Assembly (NCBI RefSeq): GCF_007859075.1
Contig: NZ_VOAK01000027.1
Span: forward strand, 1-64,000
Direction of reading: 5' to 3'
Length of the DNA: 64,000 nucleotides
Source of the DNA: Gemmobacter aquaticus
GTDB taxonomy: Bacteria > Pseudomonadota > Alphaproteobacteria > Rhodobacterales > Rhodobacteraceae
Below are positions 63,853-64,000 of the stretch, piece after piece. How positions within the stretch are numbered: the first letter of the stretch is position 1; every line of letters starts with the position of its first letter. The notes below the pieces were generated by a model. That model made no database searches. It was not told the DNA's origin and was given only the letters and a program-made list of their open reading frames with translations. The position numbers were made by a program, and so were the translations under genes.

Positions 63853-64000
63853 GATGGCAGGTCTCCTGACTCGCGGGTCTCGGCTATCCCCGCCTTCCCG
63901 GCCCTTTTGGGGCCAGTGGCATCTGGGGTCGCTCGCCGCCTACAGTTGCGGGGGCAGTCACGGCCTGGGCGGCTGATGCCTACACCCGACCCGTGTTCCC
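63853..64000 (-). promoter_or_regulatory. Cobalamin (B12) riboswitch
   Basis: Read on the minus strand, blocks of the B12 element appear in order: GGGAACACGG at the window end, CTGCCCCCGCAACTGTAGG (B12 box), GCCACTGG, GGGAAGGC, and AGTCAGGAGACCTGCC. It lies 47 bp before DUF1636 and should turn off the operon when adenosylcobalamin is plentiful. The 5' end may extend a few bases past the window. Confidence 0.95.

Overview
The window looks like chromosomal DNA of a Rhodobacterales (Paracoccaceae-type) alphaproteobacterium. It is GC-rich and almost fully coding, genes are packed with ATGA/TGATG start-stop overlaps, and thiamine and B12 genes sit under riboswitches. No tRNA, rRNA, insertion sequence, integrase or CRISPR array was recognised, and no intergenic gap exceeds about 210 bp. 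This is a reading of the sequence alone, so family names rest on motifs seen by eye.

Layout. 1-4.7 kb: tail of a Rieske oxygenase, then a LysR gene divergent from DoxX, a DODA-type dioxygenase and a glutathionyl-hydroquinone reductase (a quinone/aromatic stress group), a small RBBP9-type hydrolase and two mini-genes. 4.75-10.2 kb: minus-strand thiamine operon thiC-thiO-thiS-thiG-thiE-thiF behind a complete TPP riboswitch. 10.4-18.2 kb: a degenerate EF-G-like GTPase, a MupA/Atu3671-type flavin monooxygenase, a DgcA/StcD-like N-demethylase, a ProC-like reductase and TetR and LysR regulators, with nested palindromes between the demethylase and the reductase.

18.2-22.5 kb: two exported caspase-fold proteins and an OmpA-like protein. 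22.6-57 kb: a large type VI secretion (T6SS) island. The plus-strand arm has a PppA phosphatase, a membrane-anchored M15 peptidoglycan peptidase (TagX-like), a second TssL/TssM-like protein without a P-loop, and VgrG. The minus-strand arm runs from the PpkA kinase through TssA-B-C, Hcp, TssE-F-G, FHA, TssJ-K-L-M to TagF. ClpV is divergent, followed by a DUF6484-like protein. A second minus-strand operon carries a HEAT protein, a DUF2169 adaptor, a ketosynthase-like protein without the usual active-site cysteine, a DUF4150 (PAAR-like) effector whose C-terminus has a deaminase-type HxE...CxxC signature, and two adjacent genes that look like divergent relatives of each other and are candidate immunity genes.

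57-64 kb: a two-domain glycosyltransferase, a fatty acid desaturase, and a B12-riboswitch-controlled operon (DUF1636 protein, ATPase, binding protein, permease) for corrinoid or related metal-complex uptake.

The most interesting unit is the putative T6SS deaminase effector module at 50.5-56.4 kb. Next are the second TssL/TssM-like protein coupled to the M15 peptidase, and the paired periplasmic caspase homologues beside the T6SS.
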